A stretch of 64,000 nt of DNA from Variovorax boronicumulans (GTDB lineage: Bacteria > Pseudomonadota > Gammaproteobacteria > Burkholderiales > Burkholderiaceae_C): positions 124,001 to 188,000 of the forward strand of contig NZ_JARXVG010000001.1 in the NCBI RefSeq assembly GCF_029892485.1, in the 5' to 3' direction. Below, piece after piece: positions 18,575 to 27,072 of the stretch. The notes beneath the pieces are model-generated. The model worked only from the letters and a program-made list of their open reading frames with translations. It did not search any database and was not told the DNA's origin. The position numbers and the translations under genes were made by a program. Each line of letters begins with the position of its first letter. The first letter of the stretch is position 1.

Positions 18575-19743
18575 GTACTGTGCTTTCCCCACGCACGCCC
18601 GAAATCACCACCAAGCTGCCGGCCGTCGGCACCACCATCTTCACGGTCATGTCGGCGCTGGCCGCCGAGAAGAACGCAGTCAACCTCGGGCAGGGATTTC
18701 CGGATTTCCATTGCGATCCGAAGCTGCTCGAAGACGTGACGGCCGCCATGGCCGCGGGCCATAACCAGTACCCGCCGATGCCGGGCATTCCGGCGCTGCG
18801 CGACGCCATTGCCGCCAAGATCTCTGCGCTTTACGGCCACAGCTACAGCGCCGCCACCGAGATCACCGTCACCGCGGGTGCGACGCAGGCCATCATCACT
18901 GCCATCCTCGCCATCGTGCGGCCGGGCGACGAAGTGATCGTGCTGGAACCCTGCTACGACAGCTACGTGCCCAACATCGAACTGGCCGGCGGCAGCGTGG
19001 TGCGCGTGCCGCTCGTGCCCGGCACCTTCCGCCCCGATTTCGACAAGATCGCTGCAGCGATGAGCCCGCGCACCCGCGCGATCATCATCAACACGCCGCA
19101 CAACCCGAGCGCCACGGTCTGGACCGAGGCCGAGATGCGCAAGCTCGAAGAACTGCTCGCGCCCACCGACGTGTTCGTGATCGCCGACGAGGTCTACGAG
19201 CACATGGTGTTCGACGCCGCACGCCACGAAAGCGTGGCCCGCTTCCCGGGCCTGGCCGCGCGCAGCTTCATCGTCAGCAGCTTCGGCAAGACGTATCACG
19301 TGACCGGATGGAAGGTCGGCTACGTGGCCGCGCCTGCGCCGCTGATGGCGGAGTTCCGCAAGGTGCACCAGTTCAACGTGTTCACCGTCAACACGCCGAT
19401 GCAGCATGCGCTTGCGCAGTACATGGCCGAGCCGAAGCCCTACCTCGAGTTGCCGGCCTTCTACCAGCGCAAGCGCGACCTGTTCGCCGCCGGCCTGGCC
19501 GAGAAGACGCGCTTCAGGCTGCTGCGCAGCGAAGGCAGCTATTTCCAGTGCGTCGACATCTCGGCCGTGAGCGATCTCTCCGAGGCCGACTTCTGCCTCT
19601 GGCTCACCGGCGAGATCGGCGTGGCGGCCATCCCGCTGTCGGCGTTCTACGGCAACGGCTTCGACCAGCGCGTGGTGCGCTTCTGCTTCGCCAAGAAGGA
19701 CGAGACGCTCGTCGCCGCGCTGGACCGGCTCGCGAAGCTCTGA
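18571..19743 (+). CDS. Class I PLP aminotransferase (methionine aminotransferase / YbdL type)
   Basis: 390-residue fold-type I aminotransferase. Visible features: VNLGQGFPDFHCDPKLLEDV start, YPPMPGIPALRDAIA, the cofactor motif NTPHNPSATVW with Asn, ADEVYEHMVFD with the ring-pairing Asp, and the PLP lysine in SSFGKTYHVTGWKVGY at about residue 237. The combination GQGFPDF plus TYHVTGWKVGY is that of YbdL-like enzymes acting on methionine, Phe or kynurenine with 2-oxo acids. Coupling to cysB (ATGA overlap) supports a sulfur amino-acid role, possibly the last transamination of methionine salvage, but that is inference. Confidence 0.88.
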   Translation: MSTVLSPRTPEITTKLPAVGTTIFTVMSALAAEKNAVNLGQGFPDFHCDPKLLEDVTAAMAAGHNQYPPMPGIPALRDAIAAKISALYGHSYSAATEITVTAGATQAIITAILAIVRPGDEVIVLEPCYDSYVPNIELAGGSVVRVPLVPGTFRPDFDKIAAAMSPRTRAIIINTPHNPSATVWTEAEMRKLEELLAPTDVFVIADEVYEHMVFDAARHESVARFPGLAARSFIVSSFGKTYHVTGWKVGYVAAPAPLMAEFRKVHQFNVFTVNTPMQHALAQYMAEPKPYLELPAFYQRKRDLFAAGLAEKTRFRLLRSEGSYFQCVDISAVSDLSEADFCLWLTGEIGVAAIPLSAFYGNGFDQRVVRFCFAKKDETLVAALDRLAKL

Positions 19744-19771
19744 CAACGGTCGCCAGGACCCGGGCACCGCG

Positions 19772-20146
19772 ATGACGATGAACCGGCCGCGCTGGATCCT
19801 GCTGGTGCTGGGCCTCTCGTTCCTTGTGGTGGGTGTGGCCGATGCCTTCATGCCGCCCCTTCGCGGCAAGGACTACAGCGTGCTCGACGTGGCGCATGCA
19901 TTCCTGATCTCGGCGCTTTGCTACACGTGGTGCCGGGCCGAGGGCTTGGCGCGCGGCGTGATCCCGCCCGGCCGCTCGGCGCTGCTCGCAGGCGTCTTTC
20001 CGCTGCTGGGCATTCCGGTCTATTTCTTCCGCACGCGCCCCTGGCGACGGGCGCTGCTGTCCACGCTGGGGGCGGCTGGCTTTCTGGTCGCCGGCCTGCT
20101 GCTCGCGGCCGTCGGCACCTTGTTGACCGACTTGATGCGGCCCTGA
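19772..20146 (+). CDS. Hypothetical four-span membrane protein
   Basis: 124 residues with four hydrophobic segments (about 8-26, 39-57, 68-86, 93-117) joined by short loops, one containing CYTWCRAEGLARG. I do not recognise the family. It starts at an ATG 29 bases after the aminotransferase stop and is followed after 13 bases by a DUF3592 gene; both are probably on the same transcript. Confidence 0.7.
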   Translation: MTMNRPRWILLVLGLSFLVVGVADAFMPPLRGKDYSVLDVAHAFLISALCYTWCRAEGLARGVIPPGRSALLAGVFPLLGIPVYFFRTRPWRRALLSTLGAAGFLVAGLLLAAVGTLLTDLMRP

Positions 20147-20159
20147 GAGGATGGCCCGC

Positions 20160-20612
20160 ATGAACTCCGCGCGCGTCATCAAGATCGTTTTCAGCCTGGT
20201 CGGCGTGTCGATGCTCGTCGGCGCGTGGTCGCTCTACCGGAACACCACGAAATTCATCGCTTCGGCCAGCCGGGCGCAAGGCGAGGTGGTCGAACTGCTG
20301 CGCGTGGAGAGTTCGCGCCGCAACAGCTCGGACACATGGCGCCCGTTGGTGCATTTCAAGGTGCCGTCCGGCGAGATCGTCGAGTTCGCGCCATCGAGCA
20401 GCAGCAGCCCGCCCGCCTACGACAAGGGAGAGGCCGTGGGCGTGTTCTTCGACCCCGCCGATCCGAAGGACGCCCGGCTCGATGGCTTCTTCGACCTCTG
20501 GGGCGGCGCAACCATCGCCGGCGGGCTGGGCCTCGTGTTCCTGGCGTTCGCCGTCGGCATGCACTTCCTGCTCTCCGACGAAGCAAGCGCCAAGCGCCGA
20601 CGCCCACAGTAG
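20160..20612 (+). CDS. DUF3592 membrane protein
   Basis: 150 residues: an N-terminal span (VIKIVFSLVGVSMLVGAWSLY), an extracytoplasmic beta-rich domain with the DUF3592 pattern (AQGEVVELLRVESS, WRPLVHFKVPSGEIVEF, GEAVGVFFDPADPKDARLDGF) and a C-terminal span from about residue 117 to 139. Function of the family is unknown. I chose the ATG at 20160, 9 bases after GAGAGG; an in-frame ATG at 20151 would leave no spacing. Confidence 0.8.
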   Translation: MNSARVIKIVFSLVGVSMLVGAWSLYRNTTKFIASASRAQGEVVELLRVESSRRNSSDTWRPLVHFKVPSGEIVEFAPSSSSSPPAYDKGEAVGVFFDPADPKDARLDGFFDLWGGATIAGGLGLVFLAFAVGMHFLLSDEASAKRRRPQ

Positions 20613-20711
20613 GACTGTCCTGACCGCCGAAGGGGCGGCTATCCGGCGCTCCGTGCGTTCCGGGACGCTGAGCATGAAAGCTCGCAACAACAAACGTCCC
20701 AGGAGAAAACC

Positions 20712-20870
20712 ATGTCCCTCTCGTTCATTCTGCTGATCGTCCTGATCCTGATACTGATTGGCGCGTTGCCGAGTTGGGGCTACAGCCGCTCCTGGGGCTA
20801 CGGCCCGAGCGGCGGCGTCGGCCTCATCGTCGTGATCGTCATCATCCTGGTGCTCATGGGCCGCATATAG
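20712..20870 (+). CDS. DUF3309 small membrane protein
   Basis: 52-residue protein: hydrophobic N-terminus (SFILLIVLILILIGALP), a central SWGYSRSWGYGPSGG segment and a hydrophobic C-terminus (GLIVVIVIILVLMGRI). This two-span layout around a W-G-Y-rich loop is the DUF3309 signature, found as stress-associated small proteins in many proteobacteria; function unknown. AGGAGA lies 6 bases before the ATG. It is followed by a terminator. Confidence 0.85.
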   Translation: MSLSFILLIVLILILIGALPSWGYSRSWGYGPSGGVGLIVVIVIILVLMGRI

Positions 20871-20896
20871 CAACGCCCACACCGCAATGAAGAAAG

Positions 20897-20924
20897 GCCC
20901 CACCGGAAACGGCGGGGCTTTTTT
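20897..20924. terminator. Terminator between the DUF3309 gene and hrpA
   Basis: GCCCCaCCG and CGGcGGGGC form a stem with one mismatch and a GAAA loop, followed by a run of T that ends in the hrpA stop codon. It ends the plus-strand small-protein transcript; the hrpA stop overlaps the T run. Confidence 0.82.
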
Positions 20925-23900
20925 TAAGCCTGCAGCTGGGCCCAGGCCTTGTCGAGCCGCTTGACGCTCACGGGCTGCGGCGTGCGCAGTTCCTGCGCGA
21001 AGAAGCTCACGCGAAGCTCCTCGAGCAGCCAGCGGAATTCGAGCATGCGGTCGTCCACCGCGCCCTTGCGCTCGGCCACCAGCCGCCAGTAGCGCTGCTC
21101 CTGCGGGCGCAGCTCGGCCAGCTTGGCGGTGTCGCGCGCGGGATCGGCGCGCAACTTGTCCAGGCGCAACACGATGGCTTTGAGGTAACGCGCAAAGTGC
21201 TGCAGTTGCGTCCACGGCGAATCGGCGATGAAGCGCTTGCCGACCAGCTTCTGCAACTGCTGCGCGGCGTCCTGCACAGCCTCGGGCTGGATCTTGGTGT
21301 CCTTGATCTTGCGCGCGGCGGCTGCGTATTCGACGAGGATGGTCGATGCAAGGCGCGCCACCTCGTTCGCGATCAGCGTGAGCCGCCCTCGCCCCTCTTC
21401 CAGCCGGCGCTTGAAAGCGAACTCGTCGGTCGGCAGCGGCTCCTGCAGGAAGGCCCGGTCGATCGCCACGTCGATGATCTGCGCGCGCAGCTCCTCGGAA
21501 GTGCCCAGCGGCATGTAGGCCACGGCCATCTTCTGCAGGTCGGGAATGTTCTTCTCGAGGTACTTGAGCGCATCCTTCAGCTGCAGCGCAAACAGGCGGC
21601 GCAGGCCGGCGCGGTGCTTCGCCGCGGCCACGGCAGGCTCGTCGAACACCTCGATCGTCACCGCATCGCCTTCATCGCGCAGCGCGGGAAAGCCGATGAG
21701 CGACTGCGAACCGCGGCGCACTTCCATCAGCTCCGGCAGCTCGCCGAAGGTCCAGGCCGTGTAGCGCTGGCCCGCGGGCAGCGCGGGTGTCGCCTTCTCG
21801 GGCGCCGCACTTTTCGCAGGCGCCTTGCCTTCATCGGCGGCCGAGACCTTCGGCGCGGGCGACGCTTTCACATTGAGCCCCGCCAATGCCTGGAACGCCC
21901 CACGCGCCTGCGCACCCAGCTCGGCCTTCAGCGCACCGAGGTTGCGCCCCATGCCCAGCTGACGGCCATGCTCGTCGACGATGCGCAGGTTCATGAACAT
22001 GTGCGGCGGCAGCATGTCGAGCTTGAAGTCGGCGCGCTTGACGTCGATGCTGGTCAGGTCGCGCACGCGCTTGAGCAGCACGTCGGTGAGCGAGCCCGTG
22101 CCGAACAGCTCCGGCACCGACAGCGCCTCCGCCAGTTTGGCCGCCGACTCGGGCAGCGGCACCAGCCGCGAGCGCGGGCGTTGCGGCAGGCTCTTGAGCA
22201 GCGCCTGGATCTTGTCCTTGAGCATGCCGGTCACCAGCCACTCGCAGCGCTCCTCGCTCACCTGGTTGAGCACGAACAGCGGCACGCTGACGGTAAGGCC
22301 GTCCTTCGCATCGCCGGGTTCGTGCAGGTACGCCGCGGCGCAATCGACGCCGCCCAGGCGCAGCGTCGCCGGGAAGGATTGCGTCGTGATGCCGGCCGCC
22401 TGGTGGCGCATCAGCTCCTCGCGCGTCAGGTACAGAAGGCGCGGCTGGTCCTTCGAGGCGTGGCGGTACCAGTTCTCGAAGGTGATGCCGCTGGCCACAT
22501 CGGCGGGCAGTTGCGCGTCGTAGAAGGCGAAGATCAGCTCTTCGTCGACCAGCACGTCCTGCCGCCGCGCCTTGTGCTCCAGCCCTTCGACCTCGCGCAC
22601 CAGCTTGCGGTTGGCGGTGAGGAACGGGAACTTGCTTTCCCACTGGCCGGCGACCAGCGCTTCACGAATGAAGATCTCGCGCGCTGCGACCGGATCGACC
22701 TTCGTGAAGTCGACGCGGCGCCCGCTGTAGACCACGAGGCCGTAGAGCGTTGCGCGCTCCAATGCCGAGACCTGCGCGCCCTTCTTTTCCCAATGCGGAT
22801 CGAGCAGTTGCTTCTTCAGCAGATGTCCGGCCACCTGTTCGAGCCACTGCGGCTCGATGTTGGCGATCCCGCGCCCGAAGAGCCGCGTGGTCTCGACCAG
22901 TTCGGCCGCGACGATCCAGCGGCCGGGCTTCTTCTTCAGATGCGCACCCGGGTGCTTGTAGAACTTGATGCCGCGCGCACCGAGGTAAGCCTCGTCGTCC
23001 TCGAGCTTCCAGCCGACGTTGCCCAGCAGGCCCGCGAGCATCGACAGGTGCAGCGGCTCATAGCCGGCCGGCTCCGCGTTGATGCGCCACTTGTGCTCGG
23101 TGACCACCGTGAGCAACTGCGAGTGGATGTCCCGCCACTCGCGCACGCGGCGGATGTTGATGAAGTTCTGGCGCAGCAACTGCTCGTATTGGCGGTTGCT
23201 GAGCTTGTGCGTGTCGCCATGACCACCGCGTGCGTCGGCGATCCATTTCCACAGGCGCAGGTAGCCGCTGAATTCGCTCTTCTCGTCGTCGAACTTCGAA
23301 TGCGCCTGGTCGGCCTGCTGCTGCGCTTCCATCGGCCGGTCGCGCACGTCCTGCACGCTGAGGGCGGAGGCGATGACCAGCACTTCTTCGAGCGCGCCGC
23401 GCGTGCGGGCTTCGAGAATCATCCGGCCGACGCGGGGGTCCAGCGGCAGCTTGGCGAGTTCGGCGCCGGTGGCGGTGAGCTCGTTCGCATCGTCGACCGC
23501 GCCGAGTTCGTTGAGCAGCTGGTAGCCGTCGGCGATCGCGCGCGGCGACGGCGCTTCGAGAAACGGGAACTGCGCCACGTCGCCCAGCCGCAGCGACTTC
23601 ATCCGCAGGATCACGCCCGCGAGCGATGAACGCAGGATTTCCGGATCGGTAAAGCGCGGGCGGCCGTCGAAATCCTTCTCGTCGTAGAGCCGGATGCAGA
23701 TGCCGTTCGCCACGCGGCCGCAACGGCCCGCGCGCTGGTTGGCCGCGGCCTGGCTGATCGGCTCGACCAGCAGCTGCTCGACCTTGCTGCGGAAGCTGTA
23801 GCGCTTGACGCGCGCTGTGCCGGTGTCGATCACATAGCGGGTGCCCGGCACCGTCAGCGAGGTTTCGGCCACGTTGGTGGCGAGCACGATGCGCCGGCCC

Positions 23901-24787
23901 GAGTGGCTCTCGAAGATGCGGTCCTGCTCTGGCCCCGAGAGCCGCGCGAACAGCGGCATGACCTCGGCGTTGCGAAACAGCGGCTGATGGCTCAGGTGGC
24001 GGCGCAGGTGGTCGGCCGCCTCGCGAATCTCGCGCTCGCCGGGCAGGAAGACCAAAATGTCGCCCGCGTTGTGCGGATCGCGCCAGAGCTCGTCGACGCC
24101 GTCGGCAATCGCGTCGTTGATGTCGTGCTCGCGCGATTCCTCGAAAGGGCGGTAGCGCTGCTCGACGGGAAAAGTGCGCCCCGAGACATAGATGATCGGC
24201 GCCGGGCCCTTGGCGGACGCAAAGTGCAGCGCGAAGCGGTCGGCGTCGATGGTCGCAGAGGTCACGATCACCTTCAGGTCGGGCCGGCGCGGAAGAATCT
24301 CGCGCAGGTAGCCCAGCAGGAAGTCGATGTTCAGCGAACGCTCGTGGGCCTCGTCGATGATGAGCGTGTCGTAGGCCTTGAGCAGCGGATCGGTCTGCGT
24401 CTCGGCGAGCAGGATGCCGTCGGTCATGAGCTTGACCGAGGCGTCGCGGCTCAGGCGGTCCTGAAAACGCACCTTGAAGCCGACCACGTCGCCCAGCGGC
24501 GTCTTCAGCTCTTCGGCGATGCGCTTGGCCACCGAGCTTGCGGCGATGCGCCGTGGCTGCGTGTGGCCGATGAGCCGGCCCTTGCCCGGCTCGGCATTGA
24601 TCTTGCCGCGGCCGAGCGCCAGCGCGATCTTGGGCAACTGCGTGGTCTTGCCCGAGCCGGTTTCGCCGCAGACGATCACGACCTGGTTCGCCTGGATGGC
24701 GGCCATGATTTCGTCGCGCCTGCCGGAGACGGGAAGCGATTCGGGGAACTCGATGCGCAAGGGGGCGGAGGGTGTCGTGGTCGTCAA
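20924..24787 (-). CDS. hrpA: ATP-dependent RNA helicase HrpA
   Basis: DEAH-box helicase; in E. coli HrpA acts on mRNA processing and stalled ribosomes. 1287 residues, full length for the family: Walker A GETGSGKTTQ near residue 40, IIDEAHERS, SAT motif VTSATIDADRF, QRAGRCGR motif VI, then HA2, OB and the long DUF3418 C-terminal domain ending LDKAWAQLQA. The start is uncertain: the frame opens with a TTG at 24787, and no ATG occurs before residue 28. A GATAAT -10 candidate on the minus strand at 24834-24829 fits this start with a leader of about 35 bases. Confidence 0.95.
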   Translation of the reverse strand: MTTTTPSAPLRIEFPESLPVSGRRDEIMAAIQANQVVIVCGETGSGKTTQLPKIALALGRGKINAEPGKGRLIGHTQPRRIAASSVAKRIAEELKTPLGDVVGFKVRFQDRLSRDASVKLMTDGILLAETQTDPLLKAYDTLIIDEAHERSLNIDFLLGYLREILPRRPDLKVIVTSATIDADRFALHFASAKGPAPIIYVSGRTFPVEQRYRPFEESREHDINDAIADGVDELWRDPHNAGDILVFLPGEREIREAADHLRRHLSHQPLFRNAEVMPLFARLSGPEQDRIFESHSGRRIVLATNVAETSLTVPGTRYVIDTGTARVKRYSFRSKVEQLLVEPISQAAANQRAGRCGRVANGICIRLYDEKDFDGRPRFTDPEILRSSLAGVILRMKSLRLGDVAQFPFLEAPSPRAIADGYQLLNELGAVDDANELTATGAELAKLPLDPRVGRMILEARTRGALEEVLVIASALSVQDVRDRPMEAQQQADQAHSKFDDEKSEFSGYLRLWKWIADARGGHGDTHKLSNRQYEQLLRQNFINIRRVREWRDIHSQLLTVVTEHKWRINAEPAGYEPLHLSMLAGLLGNVGWKLEDDEAYLGARGIKFYKHPGAHLKKKPGRWIVAAELVETTRLFGRGIANIEPQWLEQVAGHLLKKQLLDPHWEKKGAQVSALERATLYGLVVYSGRRVDFTKVDPVAAREIFIREALVAGQWESKFPFLTANRKLVREVEGLEHKARRQDVLVDEELIFAFYDAQLPADVASGITFENWYRHASKDQPRLLYLTREELMRHQAAGITTQSFPATLRLGGVDCAAAYLHEPGDAKDGLTVSVPLFVLNQVSEERCEWLVTGMLKDKIQALLKSLPQRPRSRLVPLPESAAKLAEALSVPELFGTGSLTDVLLKRVRDLTSIDVKRADFKLDMLPPHMFMNLRIVDEHGRQLGMGRNLGALKAELGAQARGAFQALAGLNVKASPAPKVSAADEGKAPAKSAAPEKATPALPAGQRYTAWTFGELPELMEVRRGSQSLIGFPALRDEGDAVTIEVFDEPAVAAAKHRAGLRRLFALQLKDALKYLEKNIPDLQKMAVAYMPLGTSEELRAQIIDVAIDRAFLQEPLPTDEFAFKRRLEEGRGRLTLIANEVARLASTILVEYAAAARKIKDTKIQPEAVQDAAQQLQKLVGKRFIADSPWTQLQHFARYLKAIVLRLDKLRADPARDTAKLAELRPQEQRYWRLVAERKGAVDDRMLEFRWLLEELRVSFFAQELRTPQPVSVKRLDKAWAQLQA

Positions 24788-24828
24788 GGGAAAGCAGTCG
24801 TCGTCGGCACGCGGCGGGCAAACCGTCG

Positions 24829-24834
24829 ATTATC
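24829..24834 (-). promoter_or_regulatory. -10-like box upstream of hrpA
   Basis: On the minus strand this reads GATAAT, 42 bases before the TTG start of hrpA. No clear -35 is seen. It lies in the 168-base divergent region shared with argA. Confidence 0.4.
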
Positions 24835-24941
24835 GGCGCGCGCAGCGGCTGTTGCACGGCGTGGCCCGGCCCTGCCCACCGGGGCCGCGCCTGTGTGCTG
24901 CGCGCATTGGCCTGAGTCGTACGAACGGCTTTCCAAGAATG

Positions 24942-24947
24942 CACAAT
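24942..24947 (+). promoter_or_regulatory. -10-like box immediately before argA
   Basis: CACAAT followed by 8 bases and then the argA ATG. At this distance the transcript would begin at or within a few bases of the start codon. There is no Shine-Dalgarno sequence before argA, which fits a leaderless message. Weak match to consensus. Confidence 0.35.
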
Positions 24948-24955
24948 CACGCCCC

Positions 24956-26302
24956 ATGTCCACCGTCTTCAATTTCACCTTCGTGCCCTGGTTCCGCTCG
25001 GTCGCGCCCTACATCCACACGCACCGCGGTAAGACTTTCGTGGTCGGGCTCGCGGGCGAGGCGATTGCGGCGGGCAAGCTGCAGAACATCGCGCAAGACC
25101 TGGCGCTGATCCAGAGCATGGGCGTGAAGATCGTGCTGGTGCACGGCTTCCGTCCGCAGGTCAACGAACAGCTGGCCGCCAAGGGCCACGAGGCGCGCTA
25201 CTCGCACGGCATCCGCATCACCGACGAGGTGGCGCTCGACTCCGCGCAGGAAGCCGCCGGACAGCTGCGCTACGAGATCGAAGCGGCCTTCAGCCAGGGC
25301 CTGCCGAACACGCCGATGGCCGGCTCGACGGTGCGGGTGATCTCGGGCAACTTCATCACCGCGCGCCCCGTGGGCGTGGTCGACGGGGTCGACTTCAAGC
25401 ATTCGGGCCTGGTGCGCAAGGTAGATGCCTCGGGCATCCGCCGCACGCTGGATTTCGGCGCGATGGTGCTCATGTCGCCCTTCGGCTTCTCGCCCACCGG
25501 CGAGGCCTTCAATCTCACGATGGAAGAAGTCGCCACCAGCGTGGCCATCTCGATCCAGGCCGACAAGCTGATCTTCCTGACCGAGATTCCGGGCATCCGC
25601 ATGGACAGCGAGCTGCCCGAGAGCGAAGACAACCCGATAGACACCGAACTTCCGCTGGACGCCGCCGAGAAGCTGCTCGCCTCTTTGCCGCCCGCGCAGA
25701 AACCCACCGACACCGCCTTCTACCTGCAGCACTGCGTGAAGGCCTGCAAGGGCGGCGTGGAGCGCAACCACATCCTGCCGTTCGCGCTCGACGGCTCGCT
25801 GTTGCTCGAGGTGTATGTGCATGACGGCGTCGGCACCATGGTGATCGACGAAAAGCTTGAAAGCCTGCGCGAAGCCTCCGTCGATGACATCGGCGGCATC
25901 CTTCAGCTGATCGAGCCCTTCGAGCGCGACGGCACGCTGGTCAAGCGCGACCGCACCGAGATCGAGCGCGACGTGGGCCACTACACGGTGATCGAGCACG
26001 ACGGCGTGATCTTCGGCTGCGCAGCGCTCTACCCGTACCCCGAGGCGAAGACGGCCGAGATGGCGGCGCTGACCGTCTCGCCGCTCTCGCAGTCGCAGGG
26101 CGATGGCGAACGCATCTTGAAGCGCATCGAGCACCGCGCCAAGTCCATGGGCCTGGAGAGCATCTTCGTGCTCACCACGCGCACGATGCACTGGTTCCTC
26201 AAGCGCGGCTTCCAGCAGGTCAACCCCGACTGGTTGCCCGAAGCCCGCAAGCGCAAGTACAACTGGGACCGCAAGAGCATGGTCCTGGTCAAGAAGATCT
26301 GA
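24956..26302 (+). CDS. argA: Amino-acid N-acetyltransferase (N-acetylglutamate synthase)
   Basis: Makes N-acetylglutamate from glutamate and acetyl-CoA, the first step of arginine synthesis. 448 residues: an N-terminal amino-acid-kinase-like regulatory domain (GLAGEAIAAGKLQNIAQDLA, VHGFRPQVNEQLAAKG, residues 1-290) and a C-terminal GNAT domain (VIFGCAALYPYPEAKTAEM, SQGDGERILKRIE, residues 300-445). The first domain is the arginine sensor in the family. The ATG at 24956 gives the family start FVPWFRSVAPYIHTHRGKTFV; no ribosome site precedes it. An RhtB-type exporter follows after 25 bases. Confidence 0.96.
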   Translation: MSTVFNFTFVPWFRSVAPYIHTHRGKTFVVGLAGEAIAAGKLQNIAQDLALIQSMGVKIVLVHGFRPQVNEQLAAKGHEARYSHGIRITDEVALDSAQEAAGQLRYEIEAAFSQGLPNTPMAGSTVRVISGNFITARPVGVVDGVDFKHSGLVRKVDASGIRRTLDFGAMVLMSPFGFSPTGEAFNLTMEEVATSVAISIQADKLIFLTEIPGIRMDSELPESEDNPIDTELPLDAAEKLLASLPPAQKPTDTAFYLQHCVKACKGGVERNHILPFALDGSLLLEVYVHDGVGTMVIDEKLESLREASVDDIGGILQLIEPFERDGTLVKRDRTEIERDVGHYTVIEHDGVIFGCAALYPYPEAKTAEMAALTVSPLSQSQGDGERILKRIEHRAKSMGLESIFVLTTRTMHWFLKRGFQQVNPDWLPEARKRKYNWDRKSMVLVKKI

Positions 26303-26327
26303 AGAACATCCAGAGGGAGACACCACG

Positions 26328-26966
26328 ATGACGCTCACCACCGCCCTGCTGTTCGCCATCGTGGCCTTCGCCGCGATCGCCACGCCCGGCCCCACCGTGC
26401 TGCTGGCGCTGAGCAACGGCTCGCGCCATGGCGTGCGCCGGGCGCTGCCGGGCATGCTGGGCGCGGTGCTGTCGGACTTCGTGCTGGTCGGCGCCGTGGC
26501 GCTCGGCCTCGGCGCCCTGCTGGCGGCTTCGGAGTTCTGGTTCTCGATGCTCAAGTGGGTCGGCGCGGTCTACCTGGCCTGGCTGGGCCTGCGCATGCTG
26601 CGCTCCAAGGGCGGTTTCCAGCTGCCGGCCGCGGATGGCGCCGCTACGGTCACGGCGGGCGAAAGCCGGCGCATCTTCTTCAAGTCCTTTCTCGTGGCGG
26701 TGACCAACCCCAAGGGCTACATCTTCTGCTCGGCGCTGCTGCCGCAGTTCATCGACCCGACGGCTGCGCAGGCGCCGCAGTACCTGATCATTGCGTTGAT
26801 CTTCGCGGGCCTGGACACGCTGGTGATGCTGGCCTATGCCTTCATCGGCGCCCGCGCTATTCGCCTTCTGACGATTTCGGCCACGCGCTGGATCGACCGC
26901 GCCTGCGGCGGCATGCTGCTGGCGCTGGCGGGCTCGCTCGCCTTCTACCGGCGCAGCGCCGCCTGA
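26328..26966 (+). CDS. LysE/RhtB family amino-acid exporter
   Basis: Inner-membrane exporter of amino acids or derivatives. 212 residues with six hydrophobic segments, the family signature TPGPTVLLALSNGSRHGVRRA after the first span, and NPKGYIFCSALLPQFI in the middle. A GAGGGAGA ribosome site precedes the ATG. It follows argA closely on the same strand, so arginine or a precursor could be a substrate, but RhtB-family specificity cannot be read from sequence. Confidence 0.9.
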   Translation: MTLTTALLFAIVAFAAIATPGPTVLLALSNGSRHGVRRALPGMLGAVLSDFVLVGAVALGLGALLAASEFWFSMLKWVGAVYLAWLGLRMLRSKGGFQLPAADGAATVTAGESRRIFFKSFLVAVTNPKGYIFCSALLPQFIDPTAAQAPQYLIIALIFAGLDTLVMLAYAFIGARAIRLLTISATRWIDRACGGMLLALAGSLAFYRRSAA

Positions 26967-27072
26967 TCCCTCGACCGCTGTCCTCAGGCAGCGGCGCCCC
27001 TCCCCCACGATGTCTCGCGCGAGCCGGGCCACGGCTTGCCTTTGCTGTTTTCTTAACGGAGGAAAAGAAAGA

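Noticed and set aside
21197..23629. 810-codon open frame opposite hrpA
   Set aside because: It is the antisense of a clear DEAH helicase; the translated protein is Arg/Leu/Gln-rich low-complexity with no motif, typical of high-GC shadow frames.
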